Part shown: one piece after another, positions 1 to 8,045 of the stretch
Position numbering within the stretch: position 1 is the first letter of the stretch
Layout of the letters: each line of letters opens with the position of its first letter
Assembly (NCBI RefSeq): GCF_030694575.1
Contig: NZ_JAUYUS010000108.1
Span: 1 to 33,858, forward strand
DNA: 33,858 nucleotides
Origin: Parvibaculum sp.
GTDB taxonomy: Bacteria > Pseudomonadota > Alphaproteobacteria > Parvibaculales > Parvibaculaceae
Direction of reading: 5' to 3'
Program-made: the position numbers and the translations under genes
The notes under the pieces: generated by a model
Database searches by the model: none
Told to the model about the DNA's origin: nothing
Seen by the model: only the letters and a program-made list of their open reading frames with translations

Positions 1-1
1 C

Positions 2-937
2 CTAGTCGAAGAGGCTCGAAACCGAGCGTTCCTCGGCGGTCCGGCGCATGGCCTCGCCGATCAGCGGGGCGATGGAGACGACCCGGATATTGTGGCTGAC
101 GCGGACGGCTTCCGTCGCCTGGATCGAATCCGTGATGACGAGTTCCTTGAGCTGCGAGGCGGAGACGCGGGCGACCGCGCCGCCGGAGAGAACGCCATGC
201 GTGACATAGGCGGAGACTTCGGTCGCGCCCTGTTTCAGCAGCGCTTCGGCGGCGTTGCAGAGCGTGCCGGCGCTGTCGACGATGTCGTCGACGAGAATGC
301 AGGAACGGCCCTTCACGTCGCCGATGATGTTCATGACTTCGGACTCGCCCGCGCGTTCGCGGCGCTTGTCGACGATGGCGAGGTCGGCGCCGATGCGTTT
401 CGCAATGGCACGCGCGCGCACCACGCCGCCGACGTCCGGCGATACGACCATCACGCCGTTGCTCGTCTTGTAGTGCTGTTCGATGTCGCGCGTAAGGACC
501 GGCGCCGCGAACAGATTATCCGTCGGAATATCGAAGAAGCCCTGTATCTGGCCGGCATGGAGATCGAGCGTCAGCACGCGGTCGGCGCCTGCCGTCACGA
601 CCAGGTTGGCGACGAGCTTCGCCGAAATGGGCGTGCGGGCGCCGGGCTTGCGGTCCTGCCGCGCGTAACCGAAATAAGGGATCACGGCCGTGATGCGCCG
701 CGCCGAAGCGCGCCTCAGCGCATCCATGATGATGAGCGTTTCCATCAGGTGGTCGTTGGCCGGGTAGGAGGTCGACTGGATCACGAAAACATCCTCACCG
801 CGGACGTTCTCCTGAATTTCGACGAAGACTTCCATGTCCGCGAAGCGGCGGACGACCGATTTCGTGAGCGGGAGGTTGAGGTATGCGGCGATGGCTTCGG
901 CGAGTGCCCTGTTGGAATTACCCGCGACCAGTTTCAT
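2..937 (-). CDS. prs: Ribose-phosphate pyrophosphokinase (PRPP synthetase)
   Basis: This enzyme makes PRPP from ribose 5-phosphate and ATP in the cytoplasm, feeding purine, pyrimidine, histidine, tryptophan and NAD synthesis. The 311-residue protein has the usual class I length and is complete, its TAG stop lying at positions 2-4. Visible motifs are the metal and PRPP signature [12 protein letters not shown] at residues 125-136, the catalytic loop KRR at 191-193, and the ribose-5-phosphate loop [10 protein letters not shown] at 216-225. An AGGGG ribosome site lies about 8 bases before the ATG. It follows an unknown lipoprotein gene on the same strand after 181 bases that contain a plausible promoter of its own. 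Identification is essentially certain. Confidence 0.98.
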   Translation of the reverse strand: MKLVAGNSNRALAEAIAAYLNLPLTKSVVRRFADMEVFVEIQENVRGEDVFVIQSTSYPANDHLMETLIIMDALRRASARRITAVIPYFGYARQDRKPGARTPISAKLVANLVVTAGADRVLTLDLHAGQIQGFFDIPTDNLFAAPVLTRDIEQHYKTSNGVMVVSPDVGGVVRARAIAKRIGADLAIVDKRRERAGESEVMNIIGDVKGRSCILVDDIVDSAGTLCNAAEALLKQGATEVSAYVTHGVLSGGAVARVSASQLKELVITDSIQATEAVRVSHNIRVVSIAPLIGEAMRRTAEERSVSSLFD

Positions 938-1040
938 TCCGACACCCCTGCCATCGCTTCAGGCCCGCCGGAAGACGCGAGCCAATTCCCCAACCCGAAA
1001 TCGCCGGCGGGACGTGACGTTCCGGTGACGGCGCGAGCGC

Positions 1041-1069
1041 GTTGTAACAAGGGGTCCATCCCCTGTAAA
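1041..1069 (-). promoter_or_regulatory. Candidate sigma-70 promoter of prs
   Basis: Read on the minus strand there is a -35 element TTTACA (1064-1069), a 17-base spacer and a -10 element TACAAC (1041-1046). This would start the prs transcript roughly 97 bases before its ATG. The hexamers match the consensus at 5 of 6 and 4 of 6 positions. It is a prediction from sequence only. Confidence 0.4.
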
Positions 1070-1118
1070 CACGCAACTCGCTTTCCGGAATCGCCCTTTT
1101 CGAGGTGACGGTCCGCCC

Positions 1119-2072
1119 TCACGAGTTGGCGGCCATGGTTACCGCAGGCCTCCCCAGAACCGCGAGTACCCCGTCCGCCGCTGCTTCCGCCGCCGTTTCA
1201 GCGACCTCGCCCCATCTGCCGGCGATGCTGGCTGCGTCCAGTGCGTTTTGTTGCAGCACTTCGCCCAGAATTTCGCCATTCACGGATTTTACCTGCCAGC
1301 GGATTGTGACATCCGTCCGGCTGTCGTTCCTCGACGCCGTGACGACGCTGCCTTCGATCCGGTAGCGCGGCGCATCGACCCATGTGGCTGTCGGAACGCG
1401 GCGGGCGAGGGCGCCGTCGAGCGCCAGCGCCAATGCGGTATTGCCGTCGCCCGGTGCCGGTCCGACCGAGATGTCGAAGGGCAAACGGGCTGCAGCTGCT
1501 TCTTCCGCCCGGATGCTGCCGGTAACAATGTCGTCGTTGGATGAGCTCGAGGCGAGCGTCTCTTCCGCGACCGTTACCGAATTCGAATACCAGAGCGCGA
1601 TCTTTCGCGCCGTCGCCGCCGCGAAGCCACGCAAATCCTCGTTGCCGACGGCGTCCCACGGAGCGCCGGGCGCGCCTTGTCCCGCTATCACCGTCTCGTT
1701 GACGACGCGGTGCAGGCGTCCGCCCCGCGCGTCCTCGATGTCGATCACGGCGACGATGTAGGTGCCGTCGGGGTTTTCGCCCGCGCCCATCGCGCCCGTC
1801 ACGTCGAAGGACAGATGGCCTGCGCCGGAATGCTGCGGCGTTGCCTGCTCCACTTCTTCCTTCAACATCTCGGAGAAAAGGTTTGCCTCGGTAGGCGGCA
1901 CGCCGGACAGCGCCGCAATGGCGACGACCGACTGCAGCGGCCTGTTTGTGCCCGCATCGGCTGTGGTCACGCTGTCGCGGGCGGCCTTGTCGGAGGCGGC
2001 ATCGTCCGCACAGGCGGCCATGGCAAAGATCGCAATGGCCGCACCGATCTTCAGCCTGCGCCCGCCTGCCAT
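1119..2072 (-). CDS. Putative lipoprotein of unknown function
   Basis: I do not recognise the family. The frame opens at 2114, but the second ATG at 2072 gives a clean lipoprotein signal: a short basic start (MAGGRRLK), a hydrophobic stretch, then MAAC with Cys21 as the probable lipidated residue, followed by ADD. Met at -3 is not the commonest lipobox residue. From 2072 the protein is 317 residues, with a Ser/Thr/Ala-rich linker after the Cys and mixed alpha/beta sequence beyond it. The C-terminal half alternates short strands and acidic turns. It lies downstream of lgt, midA and pgeF on the same strand, and Lgt is the enzyme that would lipidate it. The start at 2114 remains possible because neither site has a good ribosome site. 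Confidence 0.6.
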   Translation of the reverse strand: MAGGRRLKIGAAIAIFAMAACADDAASDKAARDSVTTADAGTNRPLQSVVAIAALSGVPPTEANLFSEMLKEEVEQATPQHSGAGHLSFDVTGAMGAGENPDGTYIVAVIDIEDARGGRLHRVVNETVIAGQGAPGAPWDAVGNEDLRGFAAATARKIALWYSNSVTVAEETLASSSSNDDIVTGSIRAEEAAAARLPFDISVGPAPGDGNTALALALDGALARRVPTATWVDAPRYRIEGSVVTASRNDSRTDVTIRWQVKSVNGEILGEVLQQNALDAASIAGRWGEVAETAAEAAADGVLAVLGRPAVTMAANS

Positions 2073-2205
2073 CTTCCAATTGCCATTTTTCGCTGTGGCT
2101 GGCCCTGTCGCCATCCGCGCCGCCGATCTGTCCCGCTGCCGCCATTCCCCGTGGCGTGTTTCGAGTTTAACGCGATTCGGCGAAAAGCAGCGCCGCCACG
2201 CTTCC

Positions 2206-2973
2206 TCAGCTACGGAGCATCACGGCCGATATTTGCCGGCCGTAATCCGGCTCCTGGCGATGGGTGGCACGCCGATAGGAAAAGAATCTTTTGCTGTCCT
2301 GATAGGTGCATTGGCCGAGAACGGAGACCGTCCCGATATCGGCCGCCTCAAGCCGCGCTTCGGCGTAGCCGGGCAGGTCGAAAAGGAAATGATCCGGCTT
2401 CCCGGACGGCACGAACCATTTTTCGTTATCGCCGCCCGCGTCCAGAAAGCGTTCGCGGAACTCCGGTCCAACTTCATAGGCATCCCTCGAGATGCAGGGG
2501 CCGATTGCGGCACAGATGGCATTCCGCTCCGCGCCGAGCCGAACCATGGCTTCGATCGTTGCCTCCAATACGCCCGTGAAGGCCCCTTTCCAGCCGGCAT
2601 GGGCGGCGCCAACGACATGCGCGTTCTTGTCGGCGAAGAGCACCGGCGCGCAATCGGCCGCGAGGACGCCAAGTGCGATGCCCGGCGTCGCCGTCACCAT
2701 AGCGTCGGCCTGCGGGGCCGTTTCGGGCGTCCATGGTTCGGTGACCTCGATCACGTCGGCACTGTGAACCTGATAGACCGTCAGAAGCTTTTCCGGTTCG
2801 ACGCTCAGCTTCCCGGCGACGCGGGCCCTGTTCTCGCGGACGGCGGCCTTGTCGTCATTCGAGCCGTAGCCGCAATTGAGCGAGGCATAGATACCTTTCG
2901 ACATGCCGCCTTCGCGTGTGAAGAAGCCGTGCCGTATATGCGTGAGTACGTCGAGAGGCTTCGCCTTCAACAT
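2206..2973 (-). CDS. pgeF: Peptidoglycan editing factor / purine nucleoside phosphorylase, YfiH (DUF152, multicopper-oxidase-like) family
   Basis: This 255-residue protein belongs to the YfiH/PgeF/LACC1 family (Cu-oxidase_4). Members act on purine nucleosides, and E. coli PgeF removes wrongly incorporated L-Ser from peptidoglycan precursors. The conserved zinc ligands are in their usual settings: His70 in VYQVHSADV, Cys108 in LAADCAPVLF and His125 in AAHAGWKG, followed by AAIGPCI. The gene begins 9 bases after the stop of the MidA-type methyltransferase, so the two are co-transcribed. Older annotation as a polyphenol oxidase or laccase refers to this same family. Which activity matters in this organism cannot be read from sequence. 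Confidence 0.93.
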   Translation of the reverse strand: MLKAKPLDVLTHIRHGFFTREGGMSKGIYASLNCGYGSNDDKAAVRENRARVAGKLSVEPEKLLTVYQVHSADVIEVTEPWTPETAPQADAMVTATPGIALGVLAADCAPVLFADKNAHVVGAAHAGWKGAFTGVLEATIEAMVRLGAERNAICAAIGPCISRDAYEVGPEFRERFLDAGGDNEKWFVPSGKPDHFLFDLPGYAEARLEAADIGTVSVLGQCTYQDSKRFFSYRRATHRQEPDYGRQISAVMLRS

Positions 2974-2982
2974 GGAACGGTC

Positions 2983-4059
2983 CTATCCGAAACCGGCGGG
3001 CGAAGGCGCTCCGCGCGGGGTGATCCCCAACACCTTGAAGAGGCTGCCCATCTCGTCCGCCGCGGTCAACCTTCGCAATGCCGCCGCAATATCCTCACGT
3101 TGGGAGGCGGTGGCGTTCCGGCTCAACGCCTCGGCGCGCGCCGCGATCCCGAGCGCGGTGAGAAAGGTGCCTTGAGAGGCAGGCCCGTGAACATCCGCGC
3201 CTCCGGCTCTTATTGCGCGTGAAAGAGCTTCAAAGTCCACATGGACGGTAATGTCCGCTTCGCCGGGTGCATCGAACGGGTCCGCGAACTTGTGATCGCG
3301 GACGGCCTGCAGCGTGTCGCCGGGCGCGCTCGATGCGTGCCCGTAATCGACAATCAGCGCCGCGCCGCCGCGCGATGCAATGCGGACCGAGATTGCCTCG
3401 GCGACGGCCGTGGAGGCGGGAGAGATTTCGGCGATCTCGCCTTCTCGCGCCGCCCGCATGGCAGCCGGGAGTGTGCCGTCGTTCGCAATCGGCACCGGCG
3501 CCAGAATGGGCGCGAAACGGCCCTCAGTACATCCGACAAAGCGCTCGCACCAGCCGCGATCGGTGCGCTGATACTGCGTTACCGGCAGCGCGTCGAAAAA
3601 TTCATTGGCGATGAGGAAAAGCGGCCGGTCGGGCAACTCGTCCACATGCATATGCCAGTTCGCTTGCGGCACACGCTTGCGCTGCGCCGCGCGCAGCACC
3701 GGGCTCGTCTCGACGAGATGCACAGACGCCGCCTCGGCCATGCCCGGCATGCGCCGCATCGCCCGCAAGGCATCCGCCATCAGGGTGCCCCTCCCGGGCC
3801 CCAATTCGGTGAGAGCGAAAGCGCCAGGGGCGCCCTGCCGCTGCCATTGGTCGGCGAGCCAGAGACCGATCAGTTCGCCGAACATCTGGCTCACTTCCGG
3901 TGCTGTGGTGAAGTCGCCTCCCGCGCCGAGCGGGTCACGCGTCATGTAATAGCCGTGATCGGGATGGCCGAGCGCCAGCGCCATGTATTGGGACAGCGGG
4001 ATCGGTCCCGTTTCCTCGATCAGCCGGGCGATATGATGCGCGAGAACGGTCGAGGTCAT
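2983..4059 (-). CDS. MidA/NDUFAF7-type SAM-dependent methyltransferase (DUF185)
   Basis: The 358-residue product matches the MidA family, whose mitochondrial member NDUFAF7 methylates an arginine of the complex I subunit NDUFS2. Family landmarks are the N-terminal LSQYMALALGHPDHGYYMT, GGDFTTAPEVSQMFGELIG, and the SAM loop ELGPGRGT at residues 85-92. The open frame extends upstream to 4431, but the ATG at 4059 overlaps the lgt stop as ATGA, a typical coupled start, and the family begins here. Its position between lgt and pgeF recurs in alphaproteobacteria as I recall it. A role in complex I assembly is inferred from the eukaryotic homologue. Confidence 0.93.
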   Translation of the reverse strand: MTSTVLAHHIARLIEETGPIPLSQYMALALGHPDHGYYMTRDPLGAGGDFTTAPEVSQMFGELIGLWLADQWQRQGAPGAFALTELGPGRGTLMADALRAMRRMPGMAEAASVHLVETSPVLRAAQRKRVPQANWHMHVDELPDRPLFLIANEFFDALPVTQYQRTDRGWCERFVGCTEGRFAPILAPVPIANDGTLPAAMRAAREGEIAEISPASTAVAEAISVRIASRGGAALIVDYGHASSAPGDTLQAVRDHKFADPFDAPGEADITVHVDFEALSRAIRAGGADVHGPASQGTFLTALGIAARAEALSRNATASQREDIAAALRRLTAADEMGSLFKVLGITPRGAPSPAGFG

Positions 4060-4886
4060 TTCCGTTTCATGGCGGCGGCCGGCTTCACTTCCCTGCGCGC
4101 GCAGTACACGGCGAGTCCAGCGCCGACAAGCACCATCGGAACGGAAAGGAGCATGCCCATCGTCAACCAGTCGCCGAAGAGGTATCCGATCTGCTGGTCC
4201 GGTTCGCGAAAGAACTCGACCGTCGTGCGTGCGGCGCCGTAGCCGGCGATGAAGATGCCTGTCGTCATGCCGGGCTTTTTCAGCGCGCCGAGATTGTGGG
4301 TGAGGAGGCGCAGCAGCAGGAAGAGGGCAATGCCTTCGAGCGCGGCCTCGTAAAGCTGACTTGGATGGCGGGGCAGCGGACCGCCCGTCGGAAAGATCAC
4401 GCCCCAGGGTGCGTCGGTGACGCGGCCCCAAAGTTCGGCATTGATGAAGTTTGCGATGCGGCCGAAGAAAAGGCCGATAGGCGCGGCGGCACTCGCAAGA
4501 TCCATCATCGACAAAGGCGGGATGCCGCGCGAGCGGGCAAAGAAAAGGATCGCAACCAGGACGCCGAACGCGCCGCCGTGAAAGCTCATCCCGCCCTGCC
4601 AGACATAGAATATCTCGAGCGGGTGCGAGGCGAAGTAGGCAGGATTATAGACGAGCACATAGCCAAGCCGGCCGCCCAGAATGACACCGAGTGCGGCCCA
4701 GAGCAGCGCGTCGTCAACGTCCAGCTTCGTCACGGGCGCGGCGCCCGGCCAGATGCGGGGTGTCTGCGCCAGCGCGACGACATAGCGCCAGCCGAGAACG
4801 AGGCCGGCGATGTAGGCAAGCGCATACCAGCGGATGGCAAAGGGGCCGATTTGGATCAGGACGGGATCGATGTCGGGAAAAGGCAT
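4056..4886 (-). CDS. lgt: Phosphatidylglycerol--prolipoprotein diacylglyceryl transferase
   Basis: This inner-membrane enzyme transfers diacylglycerol from phosphatidylglycerol to the lipobox cysteine of prolipoproteins, the first step of lipoprotein maturation. The 276-residue protein has about seven hydrophobic segments. It carries the Lgt signature GRIANFINAELWG at residues 142-154, and His103 in MSFHGGAFG; His103, Arg143 and Asn146 correspond to residues known to be important in the E. coli enzyme. A GGAG ribosome site lies 4 bases before the ATG. It is the first gene of the run lgt, midA-type gene, pgeF, lipoprotein gene, and its stop overlaps the next start by 4 bases. Confidence 0.97.
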   Translation of the reverse strand: MPFPDIDPVLIQIGPFAIRWYALAYIAGLVLGWRYVVALAQTPRIWPGAAPVTKLDVDDALLWAALGVILGGRLGYVLVYNPAYFASHPLEIFYVWQGGMSFHGGAFGVLVAILFFARSRGIPPLSMMDLASAAAPIGLFFGRIANFINAELWGRVTDAPWGVIFPTGGPLPRHPSQLYEAALEGIALFLLLRLLTHNLGALKKPGMTTGIFIAGYGAARTTVEFFREPDQQIGYLFGDWLTMGMLLSVPMVLVGAGLAVYCARREVKPAAAMKRK

Positions 4887-5041
4887 GAGGCTCCAGCCTG
4901 AATTCTGCGGCGGGCGCCGCGCCGCCCTTGCCGATGGTGCGTCAGTTTGACCTTGGCGCCCGCGCTGTCAAGAAAGCCCGAGGATTCGCTTTTCACGGAC
5001 GAGAGGCTATGTTTCTCATTGCAGCGCCACGGAGCATTCCC
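4887..5041. promoter_or_regulatory. Divergent intergenic region between lgt and the BMFP gene
   Basis: These 155 bases must carry the promoters of two divergent units, lgt leftward and the BMFP gene rightward. A TTGACC hexamer is present at 4947-4952 on the plus strand, but I see no convincing -10 partner for it. No operator palindrome stands out. Confidence 0.35.
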
Positions 5042-5371
5042 ATGACCCAGACCCAGAATCGCATCTTCGACGAACTCGGCCGGCTCTTCACCAACGCCGC
5101 CGGTGCGGCGCAGGGCGTGCGCCAGGAAATCGAGACCGTTTTGAAGGGCCAGGCGGAGCGGCTGATCGCCGATATGGACCTCGTCACGCGCGAGGAATTC
5201 GAAGCGGTGCGCGCAATGGCGCAGCTCGCGCGCGAAGAGAACGAGGCGTTGAAGGCGCGTGTTGCCGCGCTTGAAGAAGCGGCAAAAAAGAAGCCATCGC
5301 CGAAAAAGGCCTCCATCTCCAGCGAAGATACCGGCCGCGGGCCCGAAGGCGATACCTCGCCGCTCGGCTGA
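5042..5371 (+). CDS. BMFP/UbiK-like accessory coiled-coil protein
   Basis: This 109-residue protein matches the BMFP (DUF526, UbiK/YqiC) family. UbiK is an accessory factor of ubiquinone biosynthesis in gammaproteobacteria and binds lipids through an amphipathic N-terminal helix. Seen here are the opening MTQTQNRIFDELGRL, a central amphipathic region, the family core MDLVTREEFEAV at about residues 45-55, and a C-terminal coiled coil followed by a Lys/Pro/Ser-rich tail. The frame is open from 4928, but the ATG at 5042 has a GGAG site 7 bases upstream and gives the family's start. The function in alphaproteobacteria is inferred from the family only. Confidence 0.85.
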   Translation: MTQTQNRIFDELGRLFTNAAGAAQGVRQEIETVLKGQAERLIADMDLVTREEFEAVRAMAQLAREENEALKARVAALEEAAKKKPSPKKASISSEDTGRGPEGDTSPLG

Positions 5372-5552
5372 GTGTGCTCGCGAGGATTTCCACAGATTCG
5401 ATTGCGATTTCCGTTCTCGCGGCGCCTCGAGGGTTGCGCCGACTCAAAGCATCGGGCAGGTTTGTTTGGTGTTTTGGGGCTGGTTACCCACCAGATATAG
5501 AGGCGGAGGCGCGGGTCCTGCCGTCCGAGGTGGAGCCCGAGCGGGGTACAGG
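5372..5552. other. Spacer between the BMFP and YbjN-like genes
   Basis: These 181 bases contain no supported gene. An AT-richer stretch around 5461-5510 (with ATATAG near 5497) could hold a promoter for the YbjN-like gene, but I cannot assign convincing hexamers. Confidence 0.3.
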
Positions 5553-6056
5553 ATGTCAGGCTCTGTCGCCGAAGCCGAAGAATTCGACGGCAATCCCCTC
5601 GATCTTCTCGAACAGGTCGCCACGGTTCGCGACTGGTTTTTCGAGCGGAGCCACGAGGACGAACTGAATATCTGCGTCGCGGGCGAATGGCGCGATTATC
5701 AGCTCTCGCTGAACTGGCGGAACGACCTTTCGGGGCTTCACATCGCCTGTACGCTCGACCTTCGGGTGCCGCCCGAGAAGCGTCCGGCAATCCGCCACCT
5801 TCTGACCCTCATCAACGAGCAGCTCTGGTCTGGCCATTTCGACATCTGGTCGGATGACGGCGTGGTTCTCTTTCGCAACAGTCTCCTGCTCTGCGGCGGC
5901 GCCGCAGCCACGCCGGAGCAATGCGAAGCGCTGCTTCGTCTCGCCGTGGAAGCCTGCGAGCGCTATTATCCCGCTCTGCAATTCGTCATGTGGGCGGGCA
6001 AGTCGGCCGAGGAAGCCATCGCCGCCGCCATGTTCGAAACGCAGGGTTGCGCGTGA
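5553..6056 (+). CDS. YbjN domain-containing protein
   Basis: The 167-residue product matches the YbjN family (PF10722), an alpha/beta domain related to type III secretion chaperones whose biochemical role is unknown. E. coli YbjN influences motility and stress traits. Visible features are an N-terminal NPLDLLEQVATVRDWFFER helix, alternating strands around CVAGEWRDYQLSLNWR, then RVPPEKRPAIRHLLTLINE and a conserved C-terminal YYPALQFVMWAGKSAEEAI. The ATG at 5553 is chosen because the sequence upstream in this frame looks non-coding and a GCGGGG stretch lies 6 bases before it. proC follows after 50 bases on the same strand. Confidence 0.82.
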   Translation: MSGSVAEAEEFDGNPLDLLEQVATVRDWFFERSHEDELNICVAGEWRDYQLSLNWRNDLSGLHIACTLDLRVPPEKRPAIRHLLTLINEQLWSGHFDIWSDDGVVLFRNSLLLCGGAAATPEQCEALLRLAVEACERYYPALQFVMWAGKSAEEAIAAAMFETQGCA

Positions 6057-6106
6057 TCCTTCTCGCGCCGGGCTTTGGCGGATTTCCGTAAGCGGCGGTT
6101 TCAGAC

Positions 6107-6925
6107 ATGACATTCTCACTCAAGCGTCCGCTCGTTCTCGTGGGTGCGGGCAAAATGGGCGGCGCGCTGCTGGCGGGCTGGCTTGCGGAAGGGCTGGCGC
6201 CCGAGCTTGTGTCGGTGCGGGATCCCGTGCCGTCGCCAGAGGTCGCCGCGCAAAAGGGACTGTCGTTCAATCCATCCATTCACGACCTGGCACTCAAGCA
6301 GCCGGCGGTGGTGCTGCTTGCGGTGAAGCCGCAGGCCATGGCGGAAGTGCTGCCGGAACTGACGCTGCTGGTGCAGCCGGATACGCTTTTTCTGTCCATT
6401 GCGGCGGGCACCAGCCTGCACCGCCTGAAGGAACTGTTGGGGCAGGACGTTCATGCGGTCCGCGCCATGCCCAATACCCCGGCGGCGGTGGGCAGGGGTA
6501 TCACAATCGCCTGCGCCAATGAGCGCGTGACGCTCGAGCAGAAGGCTATTGCGGATAACCTCCTCGCCGCTGTGGGCGAGGTTGGCTGGGTGGAGAACGA
6601 AGCGCAGATCGATGCCGTGACCGCGATTTCCGGCTCCGGCCCGGCTTATGTCTTCTATCTGGTCGAATGCCTGGCCGCGGCCGGCGAAGGCCTCGGCCTC
6701 GATCCGGCGCTGGCGATGAGGCTGGCGCGGCAGACCGTGAGCGGTGCCGGGGAGATGCTGCATCGACTGGAAGAACCGGCTGCCACGCTCCGGGCAAACG
6801 TGACCTCGCCCGGCGGAACCACGGCGGCGGCGCTCGATGTGCTGATGGGCGAGGGGGGCTTGTCGCCGCTGATGCGCCGGGCCGCGCTTGCCGCAAGGGA
6901 CAGGGCACGCGCGCTGGGCAAATAG
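6107..6925 (+). CDS. proC: Pyrroline-5-carboxylate reductase
   Basis: This enzyme performs the last step of proline synthesis, reducing pyrroline-5-carboxylate with NAD(P)H in the cytoplasm. The 272 residues are the normal length. The N-terminal Rossmann fold shows GAGKMG at residues 13-18, followed by LLAVKPQ and AVRAMPNTPA. The C-terminal dimerisation domain has ISGSGPAYVFYLVE and the P5CR signature with TSPGGTTAAALDVL. It is downstream of the YbjN-like gene and 56 bases upstream of a TetR-like gene on the same strand, so the three may form one operon. Confidence 0.96.
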   Translation: MTFSLKRPLVLVGAGKMGGALLAGWLAEGLAPELVSVRDPVPSPEVAAQKGLSFNPSIHDLALKQPAVVLLAVKPQAMAEVLPELTLLVQPDTLFLSIAAGTSLHRLKELLGQDVHAVRAMPNTPAAVGRGITIACANERVTLEQKAIADNLLAAVGEVGWVENEAQIDAVTAISGSGPAYVFYLVECLAAAGEGLGLDPALAMRLARQTVSGAGEMLHRLEEPAATLRANVTSPGGTTAAALDVLMGEGGLSPLMRRAALAARDRARALGK

Positions 6926-6981
6926 CTCTCCGGCTCGCCAAACGTCCGTTGCGTGCCTATGTTCTTCGTCAGGAAGGTTTC

Positions 6982-7596
6982 ATGGCAGCCAAGGTCGATC
7001 CCGAAGAGAAAATCATCAAAGCCGCGCTGCGGCTCGCCGTCACACGTGGATGGCGCGAGCTTTCGCTTGCCGATATTGCGAAGCCGGCGCGGGTAAGCTT
7101 GCCTGTCCTTTCGAAGCTCTTCGCATCCAAAGCCGATATTCTCGCCGCCTATGGCCGCCGCATCGATGCCCAGGTGCTGGAGGCGGCTGCCGGGGAAGAC
7201 ATGACCGGCGAGACGGCACGCGACCGGCTCTTCGACGTGCTCATGATGCGTTTCGATGCGCTTGCGCCGGACAAGGAAGCGTTGAAAAGGATCGCCGTCG
7301 ATTTGCGTCGCGATCCGCTTGCCTCGGCCCCGCTCGCGCGACCGTTTCTGCAGTCGATGGGCTGGATGCTGGAGGCGGCGGGTATCGACTCGTCCGGTTT
7401 GAAAGGCGCACTTCGCGTGCGTGGATTGGCTTTGGTGTGGAGCGCTGCTTTTCGGGTCTGGCTCGACGACAGCGAGGATCAATCGAAGACGATGGCGGAA
7501 CTCGATGGCCGCTTGCGGCAGGGCGAGGCATTTCTCGACCGGGTGACGCGCTTCGCGGCGTCCCGACGCAAAACTGCCGAGAAGGAAGCCGCATAG
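6982..7596 (+). CDS. TetR-like transcriptional regulator with a COQ9-like C-terminal region
   Basis: A 204-residue protein. Residues 8-55 form a TetR-type helix-turn-helix domain (KIIKAALRLAVTRGWRELSL, then ADIAK and LPVLSKLFASKADILAAY). The C-terminal half ends in WLDDSEDQSKTMAELDGRL, beginning at residue 160, which resembles the end of COQ9 proteins; COQ9 has a TetR-like fold but binds lipid rather than DNA. The AGGAAGG site at 6971-6977 sets the start at 6982. It is 56 bases after proC and runs convergently into the SnoaL-like gene, with one base between the stops. It may be a true repressor or a COQ9-like protein; I favour the regulator. Confidence 0.75.
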   Translation: MAAKVDPEEKIIKAALRLAVTRGWRELSLADIAKPARVSLPVLSKLFASKADILAAYGRRIDAQVLEAAAGEDMTGETARDRLFDVLMMRFDALAPDKEALKRIAVDLRRDPLASAPLARPFLQSMGWMLEAAGIDSSGLKGALRVRGLALVWSAAFRVWLDDSEDQSKTMAELDGRLRQGEAFLDRVTRFAASRRKTAEKEAA

Positions 7597-7597
7597 G

Positions 7598-7969
7598 TCA
7601 GAAGTGGAAGACGCGGCAGGCTGTGATCTTGTCGCCGCTCCACTCGATAATCTCGACGACGCGCTTCCGTCCCGTCCGGTCGCCATTGACGGTCCGCCAG
7701 TATTCGACCGAGGCGCGGCCGTCGCTTGGTGTTTCCTCGGCGATGACATTCAGGATGTCGGCCTGAAAACTGTCGAGTTGAGCGGCCGTCGCTTCGGCAT
7801 AGGCCCGAATTTCAGCCGGACCGGTGAGCATTCCATCCGGCCGCTTCATCCGGCTCGCCACTACTGCGCTCATATGTGTGCCCTTCGGCGCATAGAGCTC
7901 TGCGATCGTTACAGGATCGAGGCTTTGCCAGGCATCTCGCCAGCGCGCGACCATTTCCGGCAGTTTCAT
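7598..7969 (-). CDS. SnoaL-like/NTF2-fold protein
   Basis: This 123-residue protein has the alpha+beta layout of the NTF2/SnoaL superfamily. Helical MVARWRDAWQSLDPVTIAELYAP is followed by TGPAEIRAYAEATAAQL and C-terminal strands ending in CRVFHF. Members include small isomerases, cyclases, hydrolases and non-catalytic ligand-binding proteins, so no reaction can be named. The frame also has an ATG at 7981, but the ATG at 7969 is preceded by GGAGAAGG and is preferred. A 5-7-5 inverted repeat lies just upstream at 7986-8002 and may regulate the gene. Confidence 0.75.
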   Translation of the reverse strand: MKLPEMVARWRDAWQSLDPVTIAELYAPKGTHMSAVVASRMKRPDGMLTGPAEIRAYAEATAAQLDSFQADILNVIAEETPSDGRASVEYWRTVNGDRTGRKRVVEIIEWSGDKITACRVFHF

Positions 7970-7985
7970 GGCCTTCTCCATAAAT

Positions 7986-8002
7986 GGTCAATATTACTGA
8001 CC
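7986..8002. promoter_or_regulatory. Inverted repeat upstream of the SnoaL-like gene, candidate operator
   Basis: The site is GGTCA, seven bases, then TGACC, a perfect 5-bp inverted repeat. It lies 16 bases upstream of the preferred start of the SnoaL-like gene, where a promoter must be. The core GTCA-N7-TGAC is shared with the larger palindrome at 10767-10787 next to the MarR gene. Binding by that regulator is inference. Confidence 0.45.
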
Positions 8003-8045
8003 TATATTGGAGAGTGCGGCACGCGACAGTCTTCGGCAAGCAGAA

